This document shows, piece after piece, positions 32,631-44,675 of a DNA stretch of 64,000 nucleotides. Origin of the DNA: Elephas maximus indicus (Eukaryota; Chordata; Mammalia; Proboscidea; Elephantidae); NCBI RefSeq assembly GCF_024166365.1, contig NC_064830.1, positions 92,682,968 through 92,746,967 on the forward strand, given 5' to 3'. The notes below the pieces were generated by a model, which saw only the letters and a list, made by a program, of their open reading frames with translations, had not been told where the DNA came from and did not search any database. A program made the translations under genes and the position numbers. Within the stretch, counting starts at the first letter, position 1; the number at the start of each line of letters is the position of its first letter.

Positions 32631-33044
32631 GCTACCACAAGACCAAGAGTACACTTTCTTGTCCTCCCTCTGTGAGGATCACATAGACACATCTTTTCCA
32701 GTTGCAATCTGCAGAGACAAGTGCCAAATGTCCTTGTACAGGAAATCCTACCTGAGTCTTAGAGTCCAAAGTTCTTAAAGTGAGCTGATCACATACATAC
32801 CATATGACCAACCATAGCCCCAAATCAGGCACTGGGTGCTCATCATGAATCTTCATGTTTACTTTAAACATGCTAACAACCTGGCTCATCTTGACCTGTG
32901 CTTTGGGTATATAGAATAACATCTTACCCATATGAATATTCCAGGAGTTTAGTTATCAGAGTCTGACCAAGGTTCATCACCATGGCTACAGAGATAAGTG
33001 AGAAATGAGTGAAACAATACTGCTATGTCAACTCTTTCTTTGCA
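32631..33044. other. Unassigned stretch after the LTR break
   Basis: No family recognised. A 99-codon antisense frame (32632-32931) has no domain. Confidence 0.35.
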
Positions 33045-33849
33045 CTCTTAAAAAAATAAATCTCCAGGCCTGGATAGTTTTACTAAGAATTCCACCCACA
33101 TCTAAAGAAATATTAACACAAAATATAGCAATCTCCAGAAAATAGAAGAGGAGGGAGCATTTCCTAACTCATTTTATGAGGCCAGTATTACCCTGATACC
33201 AAAAACTAGACAACGACTAGAGACCAATATCTCTCATGAATGTCAACACAAAAATCCTCAGCAAAATGTTACCAAATTGAATCCAGAAATATATAAAAGA
33301 CATTTTACAGCATGACCAAGTGGGGTTTATTCCAGGAATATAAGGCTGGTTCAGTATTTTAAAACCAAACAGTATAATCCAATATTAACAGGCTAAAGAA
33401 GAAAAAAACACTTGATCATACGAATCAATGCAGAAAAAGCATTTGGCAAAATTCAGTATCCATTTATGGTTTAAAAAAAAGCCTCAACAAACTTGGAAGA
33501 GAAAGGAACTTTCTCAGCCTGGTAGAGCATGTATATATATATATATATAAAAACAAACCTAGAGCTAAGATTACACTCGCTGGTGAAAGGCTGAATGTTT
33601 CCCCCTAAAATTGGGAACAAAGCAATCTCTCTTACTAAACATATTACTGAAAGTCCTACCCAGCACAATAAGGCAAGAAAAGGAAATAAAAGACATACAG
33701 ATTTGAAAGTTAGAAATAAAGCTGTCCCTCTTTGCAGATGACATGATTGTTTATGTAAAAAATCTCAAAGAATCAACAAAACAAAAAACTGAGAGAACTA
33801 ATAACTGAGTTCGGCAAGGTCGAGGAACAAAAGAACAACATACAAACAT

Positions 33850-33992
33850 AGTGATCCCGCAGGGTTTCCAAGGCTGCAAACCTCTATGGAAGCAAACTGC
33901 CACATCTTTCTCCCACAGAGCTGCTGGTGGTTTCAAACCACTGACTTTCGGTTAGCAGCTGAGCACTTTAACCACTACACCACCAGGGCCCC
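33850..33992 (-). mobile_element. AfroSINE, long-form fragment
   Basis: 'AACTGCCACATCTTTCTCCC' and 'TTTAACCACTACACCACCAG', antisense, lacking the distal tail. Confidence 0.8.
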
Positions 33993-34261
33993 TTAGCAGA
34001 ATCAATAGTGAACTACCACATAAATACGCCCAACTGATTTTTGACAAAGGTACAAAAGCAATTCAATGGAGAAAAGAATCTTTTCAGCAAATGGTGCTGA
34101 AGCAATTGGATAACCATGGGCAAAATAAAATTAACCTCAACCTAAACCTCACACCTTATAGAAAGATTAATTCAAAGTGGATCATAGACTCAAATGTAAA
34201 ACTATAAAACTTTTAGAAGAAAGCGTAGGAAAAAATCTTTGGGACTTAAGAGCTAGGCTAG

Positions 34262-34487
34262 TGATTCTCAACCAGGGGTGAGTCCCTCCTCCAAGGATAT
34301 TTGACAAAGTTTGGAGACATTTTGAATTTTTACAACTGCAGGAGGTGGGGATACTACCGGTACCCCTAGTGAGTAAAAGCCAGGGATGCTGATAAACATC
34401 CCACAATGCACAGGACAGCCACCCAGAACAAAGAGATATCTGGTTCAAAATGTCTGTAGTGCTGAGGCTGAGAAACCCTGACTTTAT
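34262..34487 (+). mobile_element. Small non-autonomous DNA transposon (hAT-like)
   Basis: Inverted ends GATTCTCAACC and GGCTGAGAAACC. Internal 'TTGGAGACATTTTGAATTTT' and 'CATCCCACAATGCACAGGAC' recall a mammal-wide MITE-like family whose name I do not assert. It is inserted into L1 ORF2. Confidence 0.6.
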
Positions 34488-34876
34488 CTAAATTAAAAAC
34501 TTTTGTTCTCTGAAAGACCCTGTTAAGAGGATGAAAAGGCTATCTATGACGTGGGAGAAAATATTTGCAGACCACAAAACTGACAATGGACTAGTGTCTA
34601 GAATATATAAAGAACTCAACAGTAGAAAATCAAATAGTTCAGTCTGAAAATAAGTAAAGATATATCCAAAAGGTACACAGATGACAAATAAGCACATGAA
34701 AAAATGTTCAACATTATTTGTCATTAGAGAAATGCAAATTAAAGCTACAATAAGATATCACTAAACACATACTAGAATGGCTAAAATAAAAAAAGTAGTT
34801 AAAATATCAGATACGGGCAAGAATGCAGAGAAACTGTATCTTTCACACTAGTGGGAATATAAAATGGTACAGCCAC

Positions 34877-35397
34877 TGTCTTGGTCATCTAGTGCTGCTA
34901 TAACAGAAATACCATAAGAGGATGGCTTTAACAAAGAGAAGTTCATTCTCCCACAGTCTAGCAGTCTAGAAGCCCAAATTCAGGACCTTACCTCCAGCGG
35001 AAGGCTTTCTCTGTCAGCTTTGGAGGAAGGTCCTTGTCATCAATCTTCTCCTGGACTGGGAGCTTCTCCATACAGGAACTCTGAGTCCACAGGATGCGCT
35101 CCGCTCCTGGAACTGTTTTCTTAATGGTATGAGGTCCCCATGTCTCTCTGCTCACTTCTCTCTTTTATATCTCAAAAGAGATTGGCTCAAGAAACAATCC
35201 AATCTTGTAGATTGAGTCCTGCCTCATTAACATAACTGCCACCTATCTCACTACATTAACATCACAGAGGTAGGATTTATAACACATAGGAAAATCACAT
35301 CAGATGACAAAATGGTGGACAATCATGTAATACTGGGAATCATGGCCTAGCCAAATTGATACATATATTTTTTGGGGACACTATTCAATCCATGACA
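34877..35397 (-). mobile_element. Family A solo LTR
   Basis: Starts TGTCTTGGTCATCTAGTGC and ends CAATCCATGACA. 521 bp, same layout as 9398-9911. No matching flank duplication is visible. Confidence 0.85.
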
Positions 35398-35616
35398 CAT
35401 GTGATTACATCATTTGGCCTTAGGTAAAGCAATTACTCTCCGTAATGTGGGTGGGCCTCATCCAATCAATTGAAGGCCTTAAGCACAAAAAGGGAATTTT
35501 CCCTAGGGTGTATTCTGCACCCAGACTATAAACAGAAATTTTGCTAGGAATCTCTCACTCATCTCTCTTCCCATTGCCCAACCTATGGATTTTGCAACAC
35601 AAGACTGAAGGAATCT

Positions 35617-36262
35617 TGTCTTAAACCAAAAAACCAACCCAGTGCGGTCGAGTCGATTCTGACCCATAGCGACCCTATAGCGACCCTATAGGACAGAGTA
35701 GAACTGCCCTGTAGTTTCCAAGGAGCACCTGGCGGATTCGAACTGCTGACCCTTTGGTTAGCAGCCGTAGCACTTAACCACTACGCCACCAGGGTTTCCA
35801 GTCTTGTCTTAGTCTAGGTTTTCTAGAAGAGCAAAACCAGCGAAATGTATATAGATATATATAGAAATTTACTTCAAGGAAACGGCTCATACAATTGTAG
35901 AGAACCAAATCCATGGATCAGGGAGCAAGATGAAGGCCTTTGGCAGGCTGAAGGCTCCTACTGGTTCACATGGCTGCAGGGGATGAGGAATCCAAAATCT
36001 GCAGATCAGCCAGCAGGTCGAAGGCTTCTTGTATCCCGAGAACTGGAGGTCAAGTGACAAGAAAAAGTGCAGAATTGAGAGTGAGCTTTGCCAGAACATT
36101 CGTTTATATCATGGATGCAGACCACACACCCACAAGGAAACTCCTCTCCCGACTGATTGGCTGTTCACATCATATCACAAAATGGGAAGTGATTACACAG
36201 AGTCTGCCAAACCACTGAGAACCATAGCCTAGCCAAGTTGGCACATAACATTAACAACCACA
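35617..36262 (-). mobile_element. Nested family B LTR carrying an AfroSINE at its edge
   Basis: The outline is TGTCTTAGTCTAGG..ACAACCACA once the AfroSINE 35624-35801 is set aside. Flanks AATCT (35612-35616) and AATAT (36263-36267) match 4 of 5. Confidence 0.78.
35624..35801 (-). mobile_element. AfroSINE with 10-bp TSD
   Basis: TCTTGTCTTA at 35614-35623 and 35802-35811 bound an antisense copy that holds a small direct repeat (AGCGACCCTAT twice near 35678-35699). Confidence 0.92.
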
Positions 36263-37292
36263 AATATCCAGTCTGTTGATTGACCTACAGATTTTGGATT
36301 TGCACAGTCTTGTGAGCCAATTCCTTAAAATAAATTTATCTATCAATCACCATCTATCTTACTGGTTCTGTTTCTCTAGAGAACCTTGACAGACCTCCTC
36401 AGCCTTCATCTATGAATACATTTTTCCTGCTATTCCTGCACTGTGCCCTTTGCTGTAATACATCTTAGCCACGAACATAACTTTATGTTGAGCTGTGTGA
36501 GTCCTTCCAGGGAATCACTGGTCCATTTGTTCTTACTGGACCATAGGTCCATTTCATCTAAGTTGCTGGATTTATGACTAGAGTCGTTTATAATATTCCC
36601 TTATTATTCTTTTAATGTCTGCAGAGTCTGTAGTGACAGTCCATGTTTATTTTTTGATATTGGTAATCTGTGACTTCTCTCTTCTTCTGCAGTGTTGATA
36701 AAGGTTTATCAATTTTACTGATCTTTTCAAAGAACCAGCTTTTGTTTCATTGATTTTCTATTGTTTTCAATCTCATTGATTTTGACTCTTCATTATTTCC
36801 TTCCTTCTGCTTATTTTTTGGGTTTATTTTGCTCTTATTTTTCTAGTTTCTTGAGGTAGAAGCTTAGATTATTGGAGCATTTAGTGCTACGAATTTTTCC
36901 CTTTTAGGCTGCTTTAGCCATGTCCAACACATTTTGATATGCTGCATTTTCATTTCCATTCAGTTCAGTGTATTTTTAAAAAATTTCCCTGGAGACTTTT
37001 TCTTTGACTTATGGGTTATTGAGATGTGTGTTGTTTAATGTCCACATGCTTGGAGATTTTCCTGTCTTTGGTTTCTAGTTTGATTTCATTATGGTCAGAG
37101 ATCACATTCTGTATGATTTTGATTCAATTTGTTGAGGTTTGTTTTATCACCCAGGATACATGGTGAATGTCCTGTGGATAATTGAAAAGAATGCATATTC
37201 GACGTTGTTGCATAGAGTATTCTATAAACATCAGTTAGATCTTGTTGGTTGATGCTGTTCAATTTTTATACATCCTTGCTGAATTTCTGACT

Positions 37293-37664
37293 GGTTGTTG
37301 TTAGGTGCTGTCGAGTCAGTTCTGACTCATAGTGACCCCATGTACAACAGAACGAAACACTGCCCTGTCCTGCACCATCCCCACAATCGTTACTAGGTTT
37401 GAGCCCATTGTTGTAGCAACTGTGTCAATCCATCTTATTGAGGGTCTTTCTCTTTTTTGCTGACCTTCTGCTTTACCAAGCTTGATGTCTTTATACAGGG
37501 ACTGGTCCCTTCTGATAATATATCCAAAGTACTTAAGACAAAGTTTGCCATCGTTGCTTCTAAGGAGGATCCTGGCTTTACTTCAAGACAGATTCGTTCT
37601 TTCTTCTGGCAGTCCATATTCAATATTCTTCACAAACACCATAACTCTAATGCATCAATTCTTC
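37293..37664 (-). mobile_element. RTE LINE 3' end
   Basis: (GTT)n start, then 'TCGAGTCAGTTCTGACTCAT' and 'TTTACCAAGCTTGATGTCTT', the reverse of the RTE end at 6100-6680. Flanks share TTCTGACT (37285-37292 and 37665-37672). Confidence 0.85.
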
Positions 37665-37997
37665 TTCTGACTAATAGTTCCATTAATTGTTGAGTGAATG
37701 TTTGAAGTCTTCAACTATAATTGTGGATTTGCTTATTTCTCCTTTCAATTCTATCAATTTTTGCTTCACGTATTTTTGAGTTCTGTTGTTTGGCGGATAC
37801 ACATTTAGGATAGTTATGCCTTGTTGGTGTATTGACCCTTATATCAGAATGAAACATCCTTCTTTGTCCCTAGTAATTTTATTTGTGCTGTTCTATTTAC
37901 GCAATATCAATAAAACTGCTTCTGCTTCTTTTGACTAATTTTTGCACAGTGTATCTTTTTCCACCCTTTTATTTTTGATCTACCTATGTGCCTGTTC

Positions 37998-38133
37998 CAA
38001 GCCATGGTCTTTTCAATCACCTCATATATATACGAAAGTTGCACAGTAAAAAGGTTAGACAGAAGCAAGCCATGGTCTTTTCAATCACCTCATATATATA
38101 TGAAAGTTGCACAGTAAAAAGGTTAGACAGAAG
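37998..38133. repeat. 68-bp tandem duplication, one mismatch
   Basis: Both units run CAAGCCATGG.. to ..GACAGAAG. The only difference seen is TACGAAAG versus TATGAAAG, a CpG-type change. Confidence 0.92.
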
Positions 38134-38515
38134 AAGAATTGATGCATTCAAATCGTGGTGTTAGTGAAGAATATTGAATATACTGTGGGCTGAAGAAGAA
38201 ACAAATTTTTTTTCAGAAGAAATACAAACAGAATGTTCCTTAAAGATGAAGATGGTGAGACTTCAGCTCACTTACTTTGGACATGTCATTAGGAAAGACC
38301 AGTTACTAGAAAAAGACATCATGATTGGTAAAGTAAAGGAGCATCAAAAATGAGAGAAACTCTCAATGAGATGGATTGATACAATTGTTGCAACAATAGA
38401 CTCAAACATACCAACGGTCATGAAGATGGTACAGGAGCAGGCAACATTGTGTTTTGTCATATATAAGGTCATCATGAGTCAGAGCTGACTGGATGGTAAC
38501 TAACGACAACAAAAA
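37998..38515 (+). mobile_element. RTE LINE 3' end with 68-bp tandem duplication
   Basis: 'AGAATTGATGCATTCAAATC', 'CAGCTCACTTACTTTGGACA' and 'GACTGGATGGTAACTAACGA' follow the RTE C-terminus and tail. Its first 136 bp are a tandem duplication (37998-38065 and 38066-38133). Confidence 0.85.
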
Positions 38516-39659
38516 AATTATTATATTTGAAGTCAATTTCTTATGAAAAGCACATAGTCGAGTAATGTTTTTTAATCCACTCTACCATCTTTATCTTTTA
38601 ATTGGTATATTTATACCATTTACATTTAATGTAATTTTGATGTGTTTGGGCTTAATTGTGCCATTTTATTATTTGTCTTGTTCTCTGTTTCCCTTACCAT
38701 GCTTTTCTATGGATTACTTCAACATTTTTTATAATTCCATTTTTATTTATCTATACTGCTTTTGAGTGCATCTCTTTGTATATTTTATTTAAGTTTTGGC
38801 TCTAGGCATTATATAACACATATTTAACTTAGCATGGCCTACTCACGTTGACATTTTACCACGTTACTTCCACTTAGGTTCCTTTACCTTCCCCCTTTAT
38901 AATTGTCTTAAATATTTCCTCTGTATACACTGGGAACCACATCAGACAACATTATTCTTACTTCAACTGTCAAACATAATTAAAAAAAAAAAAAAACCAA
39001 GAGGACAAAAAGAGTGTCATATGTTTGCTAATAGTTTTACCCTTATTACTGCCCTTTCTTCATTCCTGATGTTGCAATTTTCCTTCTTTTATAATTTCTT
39101 TCAGCTTGAATAATTTCCCTTAGTCATCATTTTGGGTCTGCTAGACGGCATGGGGTTAGTGATAAATTCTTTTAGTTTTTATTTATCTGAGAATATCTTG
39201 ATTTCCCTTTCACTCCTGAAGGGTATTTTTGCTGGGTATAGAATTCTGGGTGGATAGGTTTTTCTCTTCGAGCGCTTGAAAAATGTTGTGCCACTTCTTT
39301 CTGGCTTCCATGGTTTCTGATGAGAAACCCACTATTGTTCCTCTATTGGTAATGTATTGTTTATTTCAAGAAACATCATAGTTGCTTTAAAGAACTGTTT
39401 TTAGTTTATTTTCAGAAGTTTGATTATTATGTGTCACAATGTGGATTTCTTTGGGTTTATCTCATTTGGGATTTACTTAAATCTGTAGGTTTGTGTCTTT
39501 TGCTAAATCTGAGAACATTTTAGCTATTATTTCTTTGAATATTTTTTTAGCCCCACACTCTTTCTCTTCTCCTTCTGATGATCCAATGACATGCTAGATC
39601 TTTTGCAATTATCCCATAGGTCCCTGAAGCACTGTTAATTTTTTTTTTAATCAATTTTC

Positions 39660-39702
39660 TCTGTTTTTCAAAAAAAAAAAAATTTTTTTTTTTTTTTTTT
39701 TT
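39660..39702. repeat. A/T homopolymer run
   Basis: A run of A followed by a long T run. It could fold as a small hairpin. Confidence 0.9.
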
Positions 39703-40899
39703 AATTCACTTTGGGTACTTTCTATTGATTAGGCTTGAAGTTCATTGATTCGTTCCCCTTTCGTCTCTGTTCTGCTATTGACCCCTTCCAGAGAGCTTTA
39801 AATTTTGTTTTTTATATTTTTCAGTTCTAAAAGTGCCATTTCATTATTCTTTATATCTTCTTCTTTGCTGGGACAATTTTTTTATTTGTTTCAAGTGTGT
39901 TCGTAATTGCTCATTGAAGCATTTTTATGATGGCTGCTTTAAAACCCTTGTTAGATAATCCTATCGTCTGTGTTATCTCAGTTTTGGTGTCTGTTGATAA
40001 TCTTTTCTCATTTAAGTTGAGGTTTTTCTGATTCCTTGTATTACAAGTTTTCTATTATATCCTAGATATTTTGGGTTTTATCTTGTAAGCCTCTGGATCT
40101 TATTTAAATCTTCTATTTTTAAAAAATAATATTTTATTGTGTTTTTGGTGAAGATTTACACAGCAGTTTAGGTTCCCGTTCAACAATTTCTACACAGGTT
40201 GTTCAATGACATTGGTTGTATTCTTTGCAATGCGTGAACATTCTCATTATTTCCATTCTGGTTGTTCTGTTTCCATTAATCTAGTTTCCCTTCCCCCTTA
40301 CATTCTCATCTTTGTTTTAAAGTTATTGTTGACTGTTTGGTCTCATATAGGTGATTTTTAAAGGAGCACAGTACTTACAGGTGATATTTATTTGTTTTTA
40401 GCCCATTTGTTATTTAGCTTCAAAATGACCTCAGGGGTTAATTCAAGGTTTGAAGAGACTCTCAGGGCAATAGTCTCAGGGAGTCCTCTAGTCTCAACAA
40501 GTCCAGTAGGTCTATTGTGGCCTTGATAAGAATGGTTGGCAGTAGCAAGGTACTATCTAGTTCTTCTGGTCTCAGGATAGATGAAGCTGTGGTTTGTGTA
40601 GACTATTTGTCCTACAGACTAGTTTTTTCTTTCAGTCTTTGGTTTTCTTCTTTCTCTTTTGCTCTAGATGAGTAGAGACCAATAATTGTATCTTAGATGA
40701 CCACCTGCAAGCCTTTAAGACCCCAGACATTACTCATCAAATTAGGATGCAGAACATAACTTTATAAACTATATTATGCCAGTTGACTGGGATATCCCAT
40801 GAGACTATGGTCCTAATCCTTCAAATCCAGAAACCCAATCCCTCGAGGTATTTGGTTGTGTCTATGAAGTTTCCATAACTGTGCCTCCATGTGTTTTAT

Positions 40900-41075
40900 T
40901 ATACATATGAATATATGTGCATAGTCACATAGATGCATATATATACATATGCATACACCTATATATACACCCATATATACATACCTATATACATATAGGT
41001 ATGTATGTATATATGTGTGTGTGTACATATATATATACACACGTGTGTGTGTACATATATATATACACATGCATA
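40900..41075. repeat. TA/TG microsatellite with 28-bp near-palindromic tandem unit
   Basis: (GT)5 ACATATATATATACACAC-type units at 41015-41042 and 41043-41070 are 27/28 identical and nearly self-complementary. Confidence 0.9.
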
Positions 41076-41076
41076 A

Positions 41077-41276
41077 GGAGCCCTGGTGGTGCAGTGGTTA
41101 AAGCACTTAGCTGCTATCCAAAAGGTCGGTGGTTCAAACCCACCAGCAGCTCTGCAGGAGAAAGATATGATGTTCTGCTTTCATAAAGACTACAGCCTTG
41201 GAAACCCTATGGGGCAGTTCTACCTTGCCCTTTAGGGTTGCTATGAGTTGGAATTGACTTAACGGTAGTGTTTTTT
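41077..41276 (+). mobile_element. AfroSINE, long form
   Basis: 'CCCTGGTGGTGCAGTGGTTA', 'GAAAGATATGATGTTCTGCT' and 'TATGAGTTGGAATTGACTTA', with a T-rich end. Confidence 0.92.
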
Positions 41277-42143
41277 GTTTTTTTTTTTTAATATATATAT
41301 ATGCCTACATACATATATATCCCCACATGTATTTTTGGTTGTTTTTGCCATCATTTGAAGATTATATATGCCAAAGCAATTACCGACAGGTCCTTTTTTC
41401 TTGTCTAGTTTTTAGAGACATTGTTTACCTTCATCAAGCTGTGCACACTTCACCCTTATTCAGTGTTACCTTTTCCATCACCAAACTTAACAAGTATCTC
41501 CTATCTAGAGAGTGAATCCCACTCTCCTCCCATCCCTGGTAACCACTAGTGAATATTTAGTTTCTGTATATTTACCTGTTCATGTCATTTCATAAAAGGG
41601 AGAACATACAATTTTTTGTGTGTTTGTGATTGCCTCATTTTGCTCAACATTATGTCCTCTAGATTCATCCATGTTTCAAGATGTTTTGGGAAGTCATTTT
41701 TCTTTATTGTTAAGTAGTATCCCATTGTATGTATGTACCACATTTTACTTATTTATTCATCTGTTGATGAGCACTTAGGTTGTTTCCATCTTTTCACTAC
41801 AGTGAATCGTGCTGCAATGAACATAGGAGTGCACACGTCTGTTCGTGTCACTTCTATTAGATCCCTACGGTAAATACCTAGGAGTGGAATTGCTGGGTCA
41901 TTTGGCAGCTCTACCTCTAGTTTTTGAGGAACTGACAGATTGTTTTTCACAATGGCTCTACCAGTTTGCATTCCCACCAGCAATGGATGAGGGTTCCAAT
42001 TTCTTCACATCCCCTCAAACACTTGTTGTCTCCGTGTTTTTTTTTAATCTTGGCTGTCCTAGTGGGAGTGAAATGGTATCTTGTTGTGGTTAAATCTATT
42101 TTAGTAGGCCTCTGTTGACAATGTACAGATAGGGCAGCGTGGG

Positions 42144-42545
42144 TGTCTTAATTATCCAGTGCTGCTATAACAGAAATACTATAAGTAGACAGCTTTAACA
42201 AACAGAACTTCATTTTCTCATAGTTTAGGGTGCTAGAAGTCTGAATTCATAGCACCGGCTCTAGGGGAAGGCTTTCTGTCTGTTGGCTCTGGAGGAAAGT
42301 CTTTGTCTCTTCAACTTCTGCTTCCTGGTTCCTTGGAGACTTCCATGTGGCTTGGCATCTATCTTACCCCATCTCTGCTTCTTTCCTTTGCTTGTTTAAT
42401 CTCTTTTATATCTTAAAAGAGATTGACTCAAGATACAGCCTACACTAATCCTGTCTCATTACCATAACAAAGGCAACCCAGTCCTAAACCCAGATGTTAG
42501 GATTTACAACATATATTTTGGGGGGACATAATTCAATTCATAACA
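42144..42545 (-). mobile_element. Family A solo LTR, internally shortened
   Basis: Starts TGTCTTAATTATCCAGTGC and ends TTCAATTCATAACA. 402 bp, about 110 bp shorter than its relatives through an internal deletion. Confidence 0.85.
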
Positions 42546-43227
42546 GCAGGTGCTGCCTCATTAACAGAGGATGTGGGTTGAAGTTCAGGCTCCCAGCTTT
42601 GCCTCTGGTGGGAGAGGAAGAGGTGCCTCATTACTATAAGTTGGGGGCGGGAGTCTAGGCTCTGGCTTTGTCTCCACTGATTGGGGCGGAGGATATCATG
42701 GTGTTTGGCTGGAGTAGGAATGGCATTGTCTAAAAGGTTTCTGTCCTACTACGCTGCCTGGCCCTTTGGCTTGACAGAGATTTTCTTGGGGCTTTTTTTC
42801 TTTTTTAAATCTGTATCCATTGGCTTTTCCAGATTGCAGGCTTCTCCAGTGATAGTCCTGGATATTTAGAAAGCAAAATGAAAATACAGGGAACTCATCA
42901 CCCCGTCGTTTCTTGGGTCTCAAGCGTCCTACACTTTTCAGAGACTTCTTATATTTGTATTATGTATTATGCCCAGAGTTTTTAGTTGTATTTGGTGAAA
43001 AGAGTAAAGTATGTCTATGTCATCTTGTCTAAAACTATCATCGACCTCTGCTAATATTTTTATAATTTTTAATGTATTTTTAAGTAAAATTTTTATTTTA
43101 GAATAGTTTTAGATTTACAGAAAAGCTTCAGATAGTACAGAGATTTCCATACACCCCACACACAGTTTCCCCTATTATTAACATCTTACATTAGTATGGT
43201 ACATTTGTCACAATTAAGGAACCAGTG

Positions 43228-43926
43228 TTGATATATTACACCTCAATATAAAGAAAACAAAAATCCTCACAACTGGACCAATAAGCAACATCATGATAAG
43301 TGGAGAAAAGACTGAAGTCTTCAAGGATTTCATTTTACTTGGATCCACAATCAACATCCATGGAAGCAGCAGTCAAGAAATCAGATGATGCATTGCATTG
43401 GGCAAATCTGCAAAAGACCTCTTTCAAGTGTTAAAAAGCAAAGATGTCACCTTGAAGACTAAGGTGCACCTGACCCAAGCCAGGGTGTTTTCAATTGTCT
43501 CATACGCATGGGAAAGTTAGACAATGAATCAGGAAGACCGAAGAAGAATTGACACCTTTGAATTGTGGCATTGGTGAAGAATATTGAATAGACCATAGAC
43601 TGCCAAAAGAACAAACAAATCTGCCTTGGGAGAAGTACAGCCAGAATATTCCTTAGAAGGGAGGCTGGAGAGACGTCTTCTCACATACTTTGGACATGTT
43701 ATCAGGAGAGACTGGTCCCTGGAGAATGACATCATGCTTGGTAAAGTAGAGGATCAGCGGAAAAAAGGAAGACTCTCAACAAGGTGGACTGACACAATGG
43801 CTGCAACAATGGGCTCAAGCCTAACAAGGATTGTGAGGATGGCACAGGACTGGGCAGTGTTTCATTCTGTTGTATATAGGGTTGCGATGAGTTGGAACTA
43901 ATTCGATGGCACCTAACAACATCAAT
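43228..43926 (+). mobile_element. RTE LINE 3' end (~700 bp)
   Basis: The longest of the RTE fragments besides 4610-6690. The frame 43626-43901 retains the C-terminal LTYFGHVIRRDWSLENDIML stretch followed by QRKKGRLSTRWTD. Tail 'GATGGCACCTAACAACATC'. Confidence 0.9.
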
Positions 43927-44202
43927 GTATTATTAACATGCATACTTTATCCAGCTTTCCTCATTTTTACCTAATGTCCTTTTTCTGTTCCAGTATTCCA
44001 TCTAGGATACCACATTACATTTACCATAGTTGTCATGTCTCTTCAGATTCCTCTTGGCTGTGACAGTTTCTCAGACTTTCCTTGTTTTGATGACTTTGAC
44101 AGTTTCGAGGAGTACTGGTCAGGTATTTTGTAGACTGTCGCTTAGTTAGGATTTGTCTGATGTTTTTCTCATGTTTAGACTGGGGTCATGTTTTCCTGTG
44201 AG

Positions 44203-44340
44203 GAGGACCTGCGAGAAAGACACGGCAATCTGTTTCTGTAAAGATTTACAGGCTTGAAAACCCTATGGGGCTGTTCTACTCAGTCCTATAGGGTCACTAT
44301 GAGTTGGAATTGACTCAACAGCAATGGCTTTGGTTTTCTG
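44203..44340 (+). mobile_element. AfroSINE, 3' half of the long form
   Basis: It starts within the long-form middle ('AAGACACGGCAATCTGTTTC') and has the tail 'CTATGAGTTGGAATTGACTC'. The head is missing. Confidence 0.85.
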
Positions 44341-44675
44341 AGGGTTGGGAGGAGGACCACAGAGGTAAAGCGGCCATTATCATCACACTGTATCAAAGGT
44401 ATATACTATTAACATACCCTATCATTGTGATGTTGACCTTGATCACCTGGTTGAGGTAGTTAGTGTTTGTTAGGTTTCTCCACTGTAAAGATACTTCTTC
44501 CCCCATACTGTACTCTTTGGAAGGAAGTCACTACGCACAACCCATATAATTTCTCCATTTACACTTACCTTAGACTCTGTTCTCCTCTTACAAATTCTGA
44601 TTCATTAAAATAAATTTTACTGGGTCCATATTTTTTCAAACATTTCATTTTAATGTTGATTACACCAATGTGGAT

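Larger units (their letters stand above)
33045..34876 (+). mobile_element. L1 ORF2 (reverse-transcriptase side), broken
   Basis: 'TCCAGGCCTGGATAGTTTTA', 'GAGGCCAGTATTACCCTGAT' and 'TTTGCAGATGACATGATTGT' (the FADDMIVY-type catalytic box near 33733-33755). A TA run (33529-33548), an AfroSINE and a hAT element interrupt it. Many stops. Confidence 0.85.
35398..36404 (+). mobile_element. Family B-like LTR, 5'-truncated, split by a nested LTR
   Basis: The left part 35398-35616 ('GGGCCTCATCCAATCAATTG') continues at 36268-36404 ('TGACCTACAGATTTTGGATT', 'CTGTTTCTCTAGAGAACCTT'). Confidence 0.7.
40128..42100 (-). mobile_element. Younger L1 3' end (UTR plus end of ORF2), antisense
   Basis: UTR part 40128-40900 shares wording with 7786-8610. 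The ORF2 end lies at 41570-42100 ('GTTGATGAGCACTTAGGTTG', 'GGAGTGGAATTGCTGGGTCA'). A microsatellite and an AfroSINE lie in the UTR. Confidence 0.75.
36405..43035 (-). mobile_element. Long antisense L1 remnant (ORF2 to 5' end), multiply interrupted
   Basis: ORF2-side landmarks in antisense ('TCAAAGAACCAGCTTTTGTT' near 36725, 'GTTTGATTTCATTATGGTCA' near 37080) run into 38515-40125 and then 5'-end wording at 42546-43030 ('GGGCGGGAGTCTAGGCTCTG'). This gives the order expected for one old L1. Two RTE ends, a younger L1, an AfroSINE, a microsatellite and an LTR were inserted. The first ~150 bp are uncertain. Confidence 0.65.
43036..44640 (-). mobile_element. Antisense L1 3' UTR, interrupted
   Basis: 'CCCCTATTATTAACATCTTA', 'GGCTGTGACAGTTTCTCAGA' and 'GACCTTGATCACCTGGTTGA' are well-known antisense L1 3' wording. 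An RTE end (43228-43926) and an AfroSINE end are inserted. Confidence 0.75.
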
